NCBI GenBank assembly: GCA_015069215.1
Contig: SVJC01000002.1
Location: 1-50,634 of the forward strand
Direction of reading: 5' to 3'
Source of the DNA: Oscillospiraceae bacterium
GTDB lineage: Bacteria > Bacillota > Clostridia > Saccharofermentanales > Saccharofermentanaceae
Length of the DNA: 50,634 bases
How positions within the stretch are numbered: position 1 is the first letter of the stretch; each line of letters opens with the position of its first letter. Both the position numbers and the translations under genes were made by a program. The notes under the pieces were generated by a model. It did no database searches and was not told the origin of the DNA. It was given only the letters and a program-made list of their open reading frames with translations. This document shows, piece after piece, positions 17,462 to 25,403 of the stretch.

Positions 17462-17505
17462 TACTGCCGCATGGAGATGCCTTTTGGCGGATCCGTGCGG
17501 CAGTA
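17462..17505. repeat. Inverted repeat 3' of the serpin gene
   Basis: Perfect 10-bp arms TACTGCCGCA and TGCGGCAGTA are separated by 24 nt and lie 26 nt after the serpin stop. No T-run follows. It could end or stabilise the serpin mRNA; it is different in sequence from the hairpin array that begins at 17538. Confidence 0.55.
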
Positions 17506-17537
17506 TTTGCGCAGGTTTGCGGTGATCCTGGCGGGAT

Positions 17538-17865
17538 TCATTCCAAAAAAGATTTGGCTGCGTTTTGGAATGACAAAATCGGTCCGTTTACGCCTTTTTC
17601 CGGGTGATATTCATTCCAAATCTGATTTATCAGCATTTTGGAATGAAAAAATCGGTCTGTTTACGCCTTTTTCTGAGTGATATTCATTCCAAATCTGAAT
17701 TATCCGCGTTTTGGAATGACAAAAATGGTCTGTTTACGCCTTTTTCTGAGTGATATTCATTCCAAATCTGAATTATCCGCGTTTTGGAATGAAAATTCTG
17801 AGCCTGAGCAAGAGAATTTGCCGAAAAAGTCATTCCAAAACAGAGATTTAAGAAGATTGGAATGA
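17538..17865. repeat. Array of five 36-nt hairpins at an exact 73-bp period
   Basis: Five units start at 17538, 17611, 17684, 17757 and 17830. Each is 36 nt long, opens with TCATTCCA and closes with TGGAATGA or its shortened form (unit 5 reads ATTGGAATGA), giving a stem of 8-10 bp and a loop of about 16-20 nt. Spacers are all 37 nt; the first three are nearly identical (GTTTACGCCTTTTTC core), while the fourth differs and holds its own AAATTCT/AGAATTT inverted repeat. A period of 73 is not a multiple of three, so this is not a coding repeat, although chance ORFs cross it. The same geometry recurs at 36240-36421. Confidence 0.9.
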
Positions 17866-17903
17866 CAAATTCCGTTTTTGAGGGTTTTCGGGACTCAAAA
17901 GAG

Positions 17904-17938
17904 CATACGAAAAGGCGAGCTCCGGCATTTTTCGTATG
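17904..17938. repeat. Hairpin CATACGAAAA/TTTTCGTATG
   Basis: Perfect 10-bp arms with a 15-nt GC-rich loop lie between the 73-bp array and the glycosyltransferase promoter region. No function is evident; it may be a terminator-like structure without a T-tract. The rest of 17866-18062 holds only this and the dyad/promoter described separately. Confidence 0.5.
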
Positions 17939-17965
17939 AACATACAAAAAACCTTTAATGCCTAT

Positions 17966-18024
17966 GTTTTGCCTGATATCAGGAAAACGTACATACTTTT
18001 ATTTTTTCTTTCATAGGATATAAT
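17966..18024 (+). promoter_or_regulatory. Dyad operator candidate and -10 box before the GT2 gene
   Basis: A near-perfect dyad (GTTTT-G-CCTGATATCAGG-AAAAC, 17966-17988) is followed by a TATAAT at 18019-18024 about 38 nt before the GT2 start. No good -35 is seen at 17-18 nt spacing. The dyad position suggests a regulator site; which regulator is unknown. Confidence 0.42.
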
Positions 18025-18062
18025 ATTTGGGATATCAAAACGTGGGAACGGGTTAATCTTTA

Positions 18063-19091
18063 ATGAAAATTCTGAGTGTCGCTATACCCTGCTTTAATTC
18101 ACAGGATTATATGGGCAACGCTATCGAATCATTGCTCGATGTCGGAAACGAACTCGAGATTATTATCGTTGATGACGGTTCGACCGATGATACTGCGCTT
18201 ATCGCAGATAAATATGCTGAAAAATATCCTGAAATAGTACGTACCATCCACAAGCCGAACGGCGGACACGGTTCTGCCGTTAATGCAGGCATCGACAATG
18301 CACAGGGACTTTACTTCAAGGTCTTAGACAGCGATGACAGGCTTGATCCGGAAGTCCTTACGGAAGTAATGGACACGCTGAGGTTCTATGCAAAGGAAGA
18401 GCAGCCTTTGGACATGCTCGTTACAAACTTCGTTTACGACAAGCTCGGCGTACCCGACTGCAAAAAGAAGGTCATGAGCTATGAGGGTGAGCTCCCCGAA
18501 AAGTTCGTGTTCTCCTGGGAGCTTGCGAAATTCGGCAAGGGCGACTATCTGCTCATGCACTCGGTCATCTTCAGGACACAGCTTCTCAGGGACTGCGGCT
18601 TAAGGCTTCCCGAGCACACATTCTACGTTGACAACATCTATGTTTTCGAGCCGCTCCTGAAGGTTCAGCGCATGTATTACATGAACGTCAACCTTTACTA
18701 TTATTTCATCGGACGTGAGGACCAGTCGGTCAATGAAGCCGTCATGATCAAGCGCGTTGACCAGCAGCTCAAGGTCAATTATCTGATGATCGACTACTAC
18801 GTTGAGAACAGGAAGCATTTCAGGGAAAACAAGAACTGCGGACAGTACATGTATAACTATCTCGAGATCATCACTACCGTTTCCGCGATCCTCCTGCTCC
18901 TTGACGGAAGCCCTGAGGCTCTTGCAAAGCGCAAGGATCTTCTGGACTACATTTACAAAAAGAGCAAGAGGCTATACGTAAGGTTCAAGTACGGAATCCT
19001 CGGTACTGTTGTTACGCTCCCGTTAAAGACCGGCAGACTCGCGGCTTTGGAAGCGTATAAGCTCTTCCAGAAGTTCTATGGCTTCAACTGA
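18063..19091 (+). CDS. Glycosyltransferase family 2 protein
   Basis: 342 residues. The N-terminal GT-A fold shows SVAIPCFNSQDYMGNAIESL, IIIVDDGSTDDT, KPNGGHGSAVNAGI and the DxD-type KVLDSDDRLD near residue 95. The C-terminal part (about 220-342) is less conserved, with no clear membrane segment. Family 2 enzymes transfer sugars from nucleotide- or lipid-activated donors; the acceptor here is not predictable. It shares 14 nt with the following GT39-like gene, so the two are probably co-expressed, perhaps on a surface glycan. Confidence 0.88.
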   Translation: MKILSVAIPCFNSQDYMGNAIESLLDVGNELEIIIVDDGSTDDTALIADKYAEKYPEIVRTIHKPNGGHGSAVNAGIDNAQGLYFKVLDSDDRLDPEVLTEVMDTLRFYAKEEQPLDMLVTNFVYDKLGVPDCKKKVMSYEGELPEKFVFSWELAKFGKGDYLLMHSVIFRTQLLRDCGLRLPEHTFYVDNIYVFEPLLKVQRMYYMNVNLYYYFIGREDQSVNEAVMIKRVDQQLKVNYLMIDYYVENRKHFRENKNCGQYMYNYLEIITTVSAILLLLDGSPEALAKRKDLLDYIYKKSKRLYVRFKYGILGTVVTLPLKTGRLAALEAYKLFQKFYGFN

Positions 19092-20769
19092 TCCGAAAGG
19101 CTCTGACAGATCAATTTACCAATTCCTCTCGGAAATACCTCCGATAAGTTATGTGCGCAGGTTCAACCGTGCAAGATCGACCGCCCCGGCTGTCGTTGTC
19201 ACGGTCCTTTATGCCGCGCTGATAATCTGGATCACCGTTTTTCACGAGCTTTGGTTTGATGAGGCGCAGGCCTGGACCATCGCGAAAGACGCTTCCGTTT
19301 TTGACATCATTTTCAGGATCCCGCACTATGAGACCCATCCGCCTCTCTGGCATCTGATACTCAGCATTCCTGCCAAAGCGGGGCTCCCTTATGAATTGTC
19401 GATGAAGGTGATCCAGATACTGACTGCGGTCCTCATGATCGCTGTCCTTGAATTCAAGTCGCCTTTGCCGAACATTATCAAGGTCATTCTGCCTTTCACA
19501 TACTGGACCGCATATCAGTACGGTGTGATCTCAAGGCCTTACGCATTGTTCGCCGCGCTCTTGTTCATTTGCGCATCGCTTTACATGGAAAGGGACAAAA
19601 AGCCGGTCCTTTACTGTCTGTTCCTGGGGCTCTTATGCCTCACGTCGCTCTACGGCGTGATCACCGCCGCCACGATCGCCGCGGCCTGGATATTGAAGCT
19701 GATATTTAAGTACAAAGGAAGTTTCTTCAAAAAGTTCTTCGGGGAAGACAGGGCACGGCTCATATCGCTGGCGGCGCTTCTGGTCTTCGGGGTCACTACG
19801 GTCCTCATTGTCTGGCCCGAGAGCGATACCGCGGGGATGCTCGCGTCCGGAATGAATGCCGGAAAGCTTGTGAGGATCGCCCTGAATGCGGTTTTCGCGA
19901 TGCCTTCTGAGACGTTCTTCACGACAGAGCTCTATCCCAATTCCTTATTGTCGTCCTTTGAAGTGGAACCTTCCGTATTTATCCTGATGGCCCTGAGGTC
20001 AGTGATCATCTACGTCGTGATCCTTGCGCTCCCGGCCGGGAAAAAGCGTCTTACGGACTGCATCCTTCCTCTGGTGGGATTCATGGCCATCGCAGGTCTT
20101 TATTCCATGGCGCATCATTTCGGCCTGTTCTTCATCCTTTCCGTCTACTGCTTCTGGCTTGGCCTTTACGGGCGCGAAAAGAAGGAGGAAGAGGAATCCG
20201 GCGCTTGGGGAGGCCTTGTTACCGCAGGCTTCGTTTACCTGCTGATCCTGCCGCTTGTATGGACTGTCATGTCCTCAAGGAACGAGATCATCCATAATTA
20301 CGACTACGGCAAGGATACGGCGGCCTGGATCACCGAAAACAATTTGCAGGACTACGCATGGCTTTCTGCGTGGCAGCCCGTTGACCTGACTTATTCAAGC
20401 TACAACATTTCGCTGACGACTTCCGCTTATCTCGGAAAGAGCATTAACTACAATCTCCATCACGGCCTTTCTTACTGCGTCCGTGACACGGGTGACTATG
20501 AGGCCGCTCTGAAGGAGGCCAAAGAGCTCTCTAAGTTTGGTGCGCCTGATTTCATAATTGCCAACAGGAGAAGCCAGTTTAAGTCTGATCTGACGGCCAT
20601 CGGCGTGTCGGGCGACTATGAACTCGTTTGCGTAACCGAAGGCGGAAACATCGACAGGGGACGCATCTACAGGAGCGTCCTCGGAATCTGGATCAATAAG
20701 GACAATAAAAAACTTCCGCCTGTGAAAGTACAGACGGAAGTTCCTGAAGGTTTTGTTCTTGAAGACTGA
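19078..20769 (+). CDS. GT39-like (ArnT/PMT-type) membrane glycosyltransferase
   Basis: 563 residues with about 9-10 membrane segments in residues 35-430 and a soluble C-terminus. The first outer loop has HELWFDEAQAW near residue 59, typical of GT-C enzymes that use polyprenyl-phosphate sugars, and HYETHPPLWHL lies further on. Start at ATG 19078 inside the end of the GT2 gene, with no strong Shine-Dalgarno, implies coupling. The last codons contain a hairpin that on the minus strand is the terminator of the convergent pnt operon (see separate entry). Function as a lipid-linked sugar transferase is likely; the substrate is unknown. Confidence 0.75.
   Translation: MASTDPKGSDRSIYQFLSEIPPISYVRRFNRARSTAPAVVVTVLYAALIIWITVFHELWFDEAQAWTIAKDASVFDIIFRIPHYETHPPLWHLILSIPAKAGLPYELSMKVIQILTAVLMIAVLEFKSPLPNIIKVILPFTYWTAYQYGVISRPYALFAALLFICASLYMERDKKPVLYCLFLGLLCLTSLYGVITAATIAAAWILKLIFKYKGSFFKKFFGEDRARLISLAALLVFGVTTVLIVWPESDTAGMLASGMNAGKLVRIALNAVFAMPSETFFTTELYPNSLLSSFEVEPSVFILMALRSVIIYVVILALPAGKKRLTDCILPLVGFMAIAGLYSMAHHFGLFFILSVYCFWLGLYGREKKEEEESGAWGGLVTAGFVYLLILPLVWTVMSSRNEIIHNYDYGKDTAAWITENNLQDYAWLSAWQPVDLTYSSYNISLTTSAYLGKSINYNLHHGLSYCVRDTGDYEAALKEAKELSKFGAPDFIIANRRSQFKSDLTAIGVSGDYELVCVTEGGNIDRGRIYRSVLGIWINKDNKKLPPVKVQTEVPEGFVLED
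20706..20742 (-). terminator. Terminator of the pnt operon, embedded in the convergent GT39-like CDS
   Basis: On the minus strand AACTTCCGTCTG pairs with ACAGGCGGAAGTT (one mismatch, 6-nt loop) and runs into TTTTTATTG. It lies 30 nt past the pntB stop but inside the last 22 codons of the opposite-strand gene. Confidence 0.75.
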
Positions 20770-20771
20770 TA

Positions 20772-22187
20772 TCAGTCGTTCTCGTATTCCACAACGAGCT
20801 GAGATACTGTCTGCTTTGCGTCGCCGTAGATCATTATGGTGTTGTCCATCGTGAACAGCGGGTTCTCGATTCCTGAGAAGCCCGTACCCTGACCTCTCTT
20901 GAGAACGAATACCGTGCGTGCCTCGTAAGCGTTTACGATAGGCATTCCGTACAGAGGTGAAGACTCGTCGTTGATGGCCGCAGGGTTAACAACGTCGTTT
21001 GCACCGATGACGATGGCAACGTCGACATTGCTCATCTGAGGATTCATTTCGTCAGAAGTCTTGAGCTGCTCATAAGGAACGTTAGCTTCAGCGAGAAGAA
21101 CGTTCATGTGGCCCGGCATACGTCCTGCAACGGGGTGGATTGCGAAATTGACTTCGCATCCGTTGTCCATGAGAACGTCAGTGAGCTCCTTGACGGCGTG
21201 CTGTGCCTGGGCAACAGCCATACCGTAACCGGGGATGATGACAACGTTCTTTGCAGCCTCAAGGATGAGATAAGCATCCTCGACGGACATGGACTTGGGT
21301 TCCTTGTGCTCGCCTGTTGCTGCAGAGGACTTCTTTTTCGCCGTCTTGAAAAGGAGAGCTGCGAAAGTCTTGTTCATGGCCTTGCACATGATGAGCGTGA
21401 GGATGACGCCGGAAGCACCTACGAGGCATCCGGAAACGATGAGTACCGTATTGCCGATAGGGAAGCCTGCGAATGCAGCAGCGAGACCTGAGAGGGCGTT
21501 GAGGAATGAGATGATGACCGGCATGTCGCCGCCGCCGATGGTGATAACGAGTGTTACACCGAGGATGAGGGAAGCGATGGTGGTGATCAGGATCCCTACG
21601 AGGCCCAAACCTCCGTCAGGTGCGAGTGTGTAAAGAACGATGCCGAGGACTGCGATAACTGCGATCGCGGCATTGATGAAGTTCTTTCCGGGAATTACGA
21701 AGTTCTTCTTGAACATCTTGAGGCCTGCAAGCTTGCCCCATGCGATGAGGGAACCCGTGAAAGCGACTGCACCGATCACGATGGTGAGACCGAGTGTGAT
21801 CGATGTGAAAGCGTCTGTGCCGATCCTGAAGGATCCGCCGCAGAGAGCGCAGTACTGTGAAATTGCAACGAGCATTGAGGACAGACCGCCGAAGCCGTTA
21901 AAGAGGGCAACGAGCTGGGGCATGCCGGTCATTTCGACCTTCTTTGCCCAGATGAAACCGACGACGGTACCGGCGAGGATTGCGCATGCGATGATGCCGT
22001 AGCCTACGACGCTGCCTTCGATTACGTCCTGTGAAATGAGTACCGATACGACTGCGACAGCCATACCGATAGAGCTCATGAGGTTGCCTTTACGTGCGGT
22101 GTCAGCTTTTCCGAGCTTCTTGATGCCCATGATGAAGAACACCGCGGAGACCATATAGAGGATGATGCAGATGAGATCAGTTTCCAT
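20772..22187 (-). CDS. pntB: NAD(P) transhydrogenase subunit beta
   Basis: 471 residues. About nine membrane segments fill residues 1-265 (domain II), and the NADP-binding domain III fills about 290-471 (VVIIPGYGMAVAQAQHAVKEL, AIHPVAGRMPGHMNVLLAEA, VIGANDVVNPAA). With the two alpha parts it forms the proton-translocating transhydrogenase that moves hydride between NADH and NADP+. Its ATG overlaps the pntAB stop by 1 nt (TAATG). Its own stop faces the GT39 stop across 2 bp, and both stops lie inside a perfect palindrome GACTGATATCAGTC (20764-20777). Length and motifs match the family. Confidence 0.95.
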   Translation of the reverse strand: METDLICIILYMVSAVFFIMGIKKLGKADTARKGNLMSSIGMAVAVVSVLISQDVIEGSVVGYGIIACAILAGTVVGFIWAKKVEMTGMPQLVALFNGFGGLSSMLVAISQYCALCGGSFRIGTDAFTSITLGLTIVIGAVAFTGSLIAWGKLAGLKMFKKNFVIPGKNFINAAIAVIAVLGIVLYTLAPDGGLGLVGILITTIASLILGVTLVITIGGGDMPVIISFLNALSGLAAAFAGFPIGNTVLIVSGCLVGASGVILTLIMCKAMNKTFAALLFKTAKKKSSAATGEHKEPKSMSVEDAYLILEAAKNVVIIPGYGMAVAQAQHAVKELTDVLMDNGCEVNFAIHPVAGRMPGHMNVLLAEANVPYEQLKTSDEMNPQMSNVDVAIVIGANDVVNPAAINDESSPLYGMPIVNAYEARTVFVLKRGQGTGFSGIENPLFTMDNTIMIYGDAKQTVSQLVVEYEND

Positions 22188-22492
22188 TACTTCTTCTTAT
22201 CCTCCTTCTTCTTGAACATTGCGAGCATTCTGTCGGTTACGAAATAGCCGCCGATGACGTTGACCGTAGCGAAGAAGATCGCAATGCCGCCAAGGATCAT
22301 GCCGAGTACGTTGTTGTTAACGCAGATAGCGCAGGCAGCGATGGCGCCTACGATTGTAATGCCGGAGATGGCGTTGGTACCGCTCATGAGCGGGGTATGG
22401 AGCTGCGAAGGGACCTTTGAGATCAGTTCGACTCCGAGATAAGCCGATATGATGAAAACGAATATCAGCAGCATTATGGTCTTGGAATCCAT
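22187..22492 (-). CDS. pntAB: NAD(P) transhydrogenase subunit alpha part 2 (membrane)
   Basis: 101 residues with three membrane segments (IMLLIFVFIISAYLGVELI, ISGITIVGAIAACAICV, LGMILGGIAIFFATVNVIGGYFV) and VPSQLHTPLMSGTNAISG, the signature of the small membrane alpha part. AGGAGG lies in the 3' end of pntAA just before its ATG. The split alpha (two genes) plus pntB is the three-gene form known from several bacteria. Confidence 0.94.
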   Translation of the reverse strand: MDSKTIMLLIFVFIISAYLGVELISKVPSQLHTPLMSGTNAISGITIVGAIAACAICVNNNVLGMILGGIAIFFATVNVIGGYFVTDRMLAMFKKKEDKKK

Positions 22493-22494
22493 TT

Positions 22495-23622
22495 TTAAGC
22501 CTCCTTGAATCTTTCGTGGATGATGGCGCCGTCTTTGGTGAGAAGGCAGCCCTTCATGATCTCGTCACCGAGGTTGACCTCGAATTCCTTGCTCTCCTTG
22601 TTGTAGAAGTGAGTGAGGAATGCGGAGATGTTACCGGAGAGCATCTTGGATGCGTCCCAAGGTACCTGGCGCTGAAGTTCGTCACCCGGGAGGATGACTA
22701 CGCCGTTATCGGTAATGACTTCCTTTGTGGGGTCAGATCCCTCGACGTTGCCGCCGGTGGAAACAGCCATGTCGACTACGATCGTGCCGGGCTGCATGCG
22801 GTCGAGCACGTCCTTCTTGATGAGGACGGGAGCCTTGCGGCCGAAGACCTTTGCAGTCGTGATGACGATGTTGGATTTCTCGCAGACCTTAGCCTGGGCT
22901 TCCTGCTGCTTTGCGATCTGCTCGGGTGTGAGTTCTTTAGCGTAACCCTGAGCCGTCTGGCCCATTTCGCCAAGGTCGATCTTTACGAAGTTTGCGCCAA
23001 GGGACTTAACCTGCTCTTCGACTACCGGACGGGTATCGAAAGCATCAACTCTTGCGCCTAAACGCTTAGCCGTTGCGATCGCCTGGAGGCCTGCAACGCC
23101 TACGCCGATGACAAAGACTCTTGCCGGGTTGATGGTACCTGCAGGGGTGACCATCATCGGGAGGATCTTAGGCATTCTTGCTGCCGCATTGAGGACTGCA
23201 ACATATCCTGCGAGTGATGTCTGGGAAGACTGGACGTCCATCTTCTGGGCGAGAGTCGTTCTCGGGATCATCTCGAGAGATACTGCCTGGATCTTGTTGT
23301 CAGCAAATTCGTGGAGAAGGTCTTTCTCGTTGAAGGGGTCTAAGAAGCTGACGTGGAGTGAATCGGGCTTGAGGCCTTTAGCTGACTCCGGCTTCAGGAT
23401 CCTGACGACGATCTCAGCGTCGTCCAAAGCTTCTGTCTCGTTCTTTACGATCTTTGCGCCTGCAGCCTCGTATGCTGCATCGTCAAAACCGCTTTTGGCA
23501 CCTGCACCGCTCACGACCGTGAATTCGAATCCCATTCCGGTGAGTTTTTTAATGTCATCCGGTATGAGGGCGACACGGGTCTCGGCCGGCAGGGTTTCCT
23601 TGCAAACCAAAACTTTCTTCAT
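22495..23622 (-). CDS. pntAA: NAD(P) transhydrogenase subunit alpha part 1 (NAD-binding)
   Basis: 375 residues. An alanine-dehydrogenase-like N-terminal part (KETLPAETRVALIPDD) is followed by a Rossmann region with VFVIGVGVAGLQAIATAKRLGA and FDTRP near residues 168-195, then MQPGTIVVDMAVSTGGN. It binds NAD(H) as domain I of the transhydrogenase at the cytoplasmic face. First gene of the three-gene minus-strand operon; a candidate TATAAT lies about 63 nt upstream of the ATG. Confidence 0.95.
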   Translation of the reverse strand: MKKVLVCKETLPAETRVALIPDDIKKLTGMGFEFTVVSGAGAKSGFDDAAYEAAGAKIVKNETEALDDAEIVVRILKPESAKGLKPDSLHVSFLDPFNEKDLLHEFADNKIQAVSLEMIPRTTLAQKMDVQSSQTSLAGYVAVLNAAARMPKILPMMVTPAGTINPARVFVIGVGVAGLQAIATAKRLGARVDAFDTRPVVEEQVKSLGANFVKIDLGEMGQTAQGYAKELTPEQIAKQQEAQAKVCEKSNIVITTAKVFGRKAPVLIKKDVLDRMQPGTIVVDMAVSTGGNVEGSDPTKEVITDNGVVILPGDELQRQVPWDASKMLSGNISAFLTHFYNKESKEFEVNLGDEIMKGCLLTKDGAIIHERFKEA

Positions 23623-23684
23623 TTGAATAACCCCTCTTGTCTGAAATAAGCCTAAATAATAAAAAGAACTCTTTAGGCGAATAA

Positions 23685-23713
23685 ATTATAAAACATCACC
23701 CTGCAAATGCAAA
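23685..23713 (-). promoter_or_regulatory. pntAA: Candidate promoter of the pnt operon
   Basis: TATAAT at 23685-23690 (minus) and TTTGCA at 23708-23713 are separated by 17 nt. The promoter overlaps the terminator of the upstream gene on the same strand. A poor -35 makes this tentative. Confidence 0.42.
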
Positions 23714-23723
23714 GTGATGTTTT
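23690..23723 (-). terminator. Hairpin terminator of the 24-kb anchored-protein gene
   Basis: Perfect 10-bp arms AAAACATCAC and GTGATGTTTT with a 14-nt loop lie 25 nt past the stop of the gene ending at 23749, followed on the minus strand by an A/T-rich tract. It also overlaps the pnt promoter. Confidence 0.65.
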
Positions 23724-23748
23724 AAAGGTTTTTAATTGTTCTTCTGAA

Positions 23749-25248
23749 TCACTGCGCCTTGAACCAGGTGTCGCTGATCTCCTTGTATGCCTTTTTGGCA
23801 TCGCTTCTGAGCGTGTTGAAATCTTCGTAGGACATCTTTGTTATCTCGGTATATCTCGGAGGATTGAATGCCCTGTCGGAACGGTCAACGGTGATCTTGA
23901 TATTGTAATCGCCGAGTGATTTGCCGATGTTCTTCTCTATGCTCTTTGCGGCTCTGCCGGTCGACTCAAGATTTTCGAGCGCGAAAACATAAGCGTCGCC
24001 CTTTCTGGTGAGCGTGCCCTCGAGGCTTACGATGCCGTTTGGCTTTTCGGAGGTGAGAGTGAAGCCGCCGGATTTCTTGTCCCACTTGAAGGACAGACCG
24101 GAAGCGGACACGGACCTGCCGTTTGTTGTCCTGACCGTATATGCGAGCGAAGCCTTGTAAGCGAGCCTGTCGTTCTGTCTTACCGAATATCTGACGTCAT
24201 AGGATCTGCCTGCGGAGGAATTGAATTCGAAAGCGATCTCCTCGGAAGTCCTTACGTTGTTGCCGAGTTCCAGGGACATCTCGTAAGCGATCCTGGTACC
24301 CTTGTTGTTGCGGCCGTCGGTATCGATGTCGATCTTTGCGATGCGCTTGCCGGACTTGGTGATGTAGATCCAGACGGTCATGTCCCCGTCGTAGTCCTTG
24401 ACTGAACGCTTGAGATTGTCGAGCTGCTCGTAGAAATCGTCGACCATGTCATCAGCATCCTTGATGCCGTAGTCGTAATTTGCATAGACCTTGAGAAGGT
24501 ATGCTTCAAGATTCTTGTCGTGCTTTGCGTACGTAACGAATTCGGAAACGGCATCGACCAGAGCCTTTCTGTCGAAGTCCAGTGTTACGACGGTGCAGTT
24601 CAGCTGCTGTCCGCCTGCAGAGATCTTGTTGGAGCTCTTTGAAATGCGGGCGTTGTCGAGGAGAGCCGTAACAAGGCGTGTCTGATAATCTCTTGAGAGC
24701 TTTTTGCCTTCGGCGGAAAGATTCCTGTCTGCAGCAACCGTCTTGGAAAGCCTGGTGAGGTACTTATAGAGATTGTTGTCGATCTCGATCTTATCCTCGG
24801 TCCTCTCAGGATTGAAGATGGACTTGGGAAGGTTATTTGAAAGATTCCTGATCGAAACGCCGTATGCCTTATTTGAGATCTGAGGGGATTCGAAGCTTAT
24901 GTCATTGCCGTTGAAAGCACCTTTGAAGCTTGCTTTTACTTCCTTGCCCTCGGTTATCTTTCCGGATACTGCGGAACGTGTGTGAGCGATATCGGTGTAG
25001 ACCTTGATCTCGGCGTCAGCGTCCTTGCCGGAAACAGGCTTCAGGCTGCCTGAGACCGTTACGGAACCGCCGTTCATGACGCGGTCTGCATAGTCGATCA
25101 GTTCGATCTTCGAAAAGTCGTTGGCTGTATTTCTGAGCGCACCTGCGACGAGGCTCTTAGGGTTGCTCGTGACTGCCGCGCAGACAATGATTATCAGCAG
25201 GAATATGGCTGCAGCACCTACACCAATGACGACTGATTTCTTTTTCAT
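23749..25248 (-). CDS. Membrane-anchored extracytoplasmic protein of unknown function
   Basis: 499 residues. An N-terminal signal anchor (VVIGVGAAAIFLLIIIVCAAV) has no lipobox. The rest is one long hydrophilic region rich in short beta-strand-like alternations (GGSVTVSGSLKPV, SFESPQISNKAYGV, FTLTSEKPNGIVSLEGTLTRKG), so it probably folds outside the membrane. I recognise no catalytic motif or family. GGGGGAG stands before the ATG, and an extended -10 box TGCTATAAT lies at 25290-25298. The gene stands alone between two terminator/promoter regions. Confidence 0.72.
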   Translation of the reverse strand: MKKKSVVIGVGAAAIFLLIIIVCAAVTSNPKSLVAGALRNTANDFSKIELIDYADRVMNGGSVTVSGSLKPVSGKDADAEIKVYTDIAHTRSAVSGKITEGKEVKASFKGAFNGNDISFESPQISNKAYGVSIRNLSNNLPKSIFNPERTEDKIEIDNNLYKYLTRLSKTVAADRNLSAEGKKLSRDYQTRLVTALLDNARISKSSNKISAGGQQLNCTVVTLDFDRKALVDAVSEFVTYAKHDKNLEAYLLKVYANYDYGIKDADDMVDDFYEQLDNLKRSVKDYDGDMTVWIYITKSGKRIAKIDIDTDGRNNKGTRIAYEMSLELGNNVRTSEEIAFEFNSSAGRSYDVRYSVRQNDRLAYKASLAYTVRTTNGRSVSASGLSFKWDKKSGGFTLTSEKPNGIVSLEGTLTRKGDAYVFALENLESTGRAAKSIEKNIGKSLGDYNIKITVDRSDRAFNPPRYTEITKMSYEDFNTLRSDAKKAYKEISDTWFKAQ

Positions 25249-25289
25249 CGTAATTCTCCCCCCGGTTAAAAAGGCTGAATATCAAAAAA

Positions 25290-25298
25290 ATTATAGCA
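25290..25298 (-). promoter_or_regulatory. Extended -10 promoter of the anchored-protein gene
   Basis: On the minus strand TGCTATAAT (TGn plus consensus -10) lies about 42 nt before the ATG at 25248. The -35 position (TACAAA) is weak, as is usual with an extended -10. Confidence 0.5.
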
Positions 25299-25342
25299 GA
25301 AATCAGGGCCTCTTTGTATGGCGCGTGTCGGTTTAAGGTATG

Positions 25343-25371
25343 TTGAAAACAAAACCCTTAAAAGTTATTAT
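25343..25371 (+). promoter_or_regulatory. Promoter of the tandem GT39-like genes
   Basis: TTGAAA at 25343-25348 and TATTAT at 25366-25371 with 17-nt spacing, 32 nt upstream of the ATG at 25404. Confidence 0.55.
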
Positions 25372-25403
25372 TTTATTATTCTTTGGACGAAAGGCGTTTT
25401 CCG

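Noticed and set aside
17538-17865. CRISPR-like array (36-nt units, 37-nt spacers)
   Set aside because: Unit interiors vary, three spacers are nearly the same, unit ends are inverted repeats, and no cas gene is present.
17471-17947. ORFs 17471-17680 and 17677-17865 (+) and 17684-17947 (-)
   Set aside because: They run through the 73-bp repeats, whose period is not a multiple of three, and have no Shine-Dalgarno or recognisable protein motif.
22516-23626. Plus-strand ORFs 22516-23061 and 23108-23626
   Set aside because: Antisense to pntAA, a gene with clear family motifs along its whole length.
23749-25248. Reading this protein as a lipoprotein
   Set aside because: The hydrophobic segment ends ...IIIVCAAVTS, with no small residues at -1/-3 forming a lipobox before the Cys, so a signal anchor is more likely.
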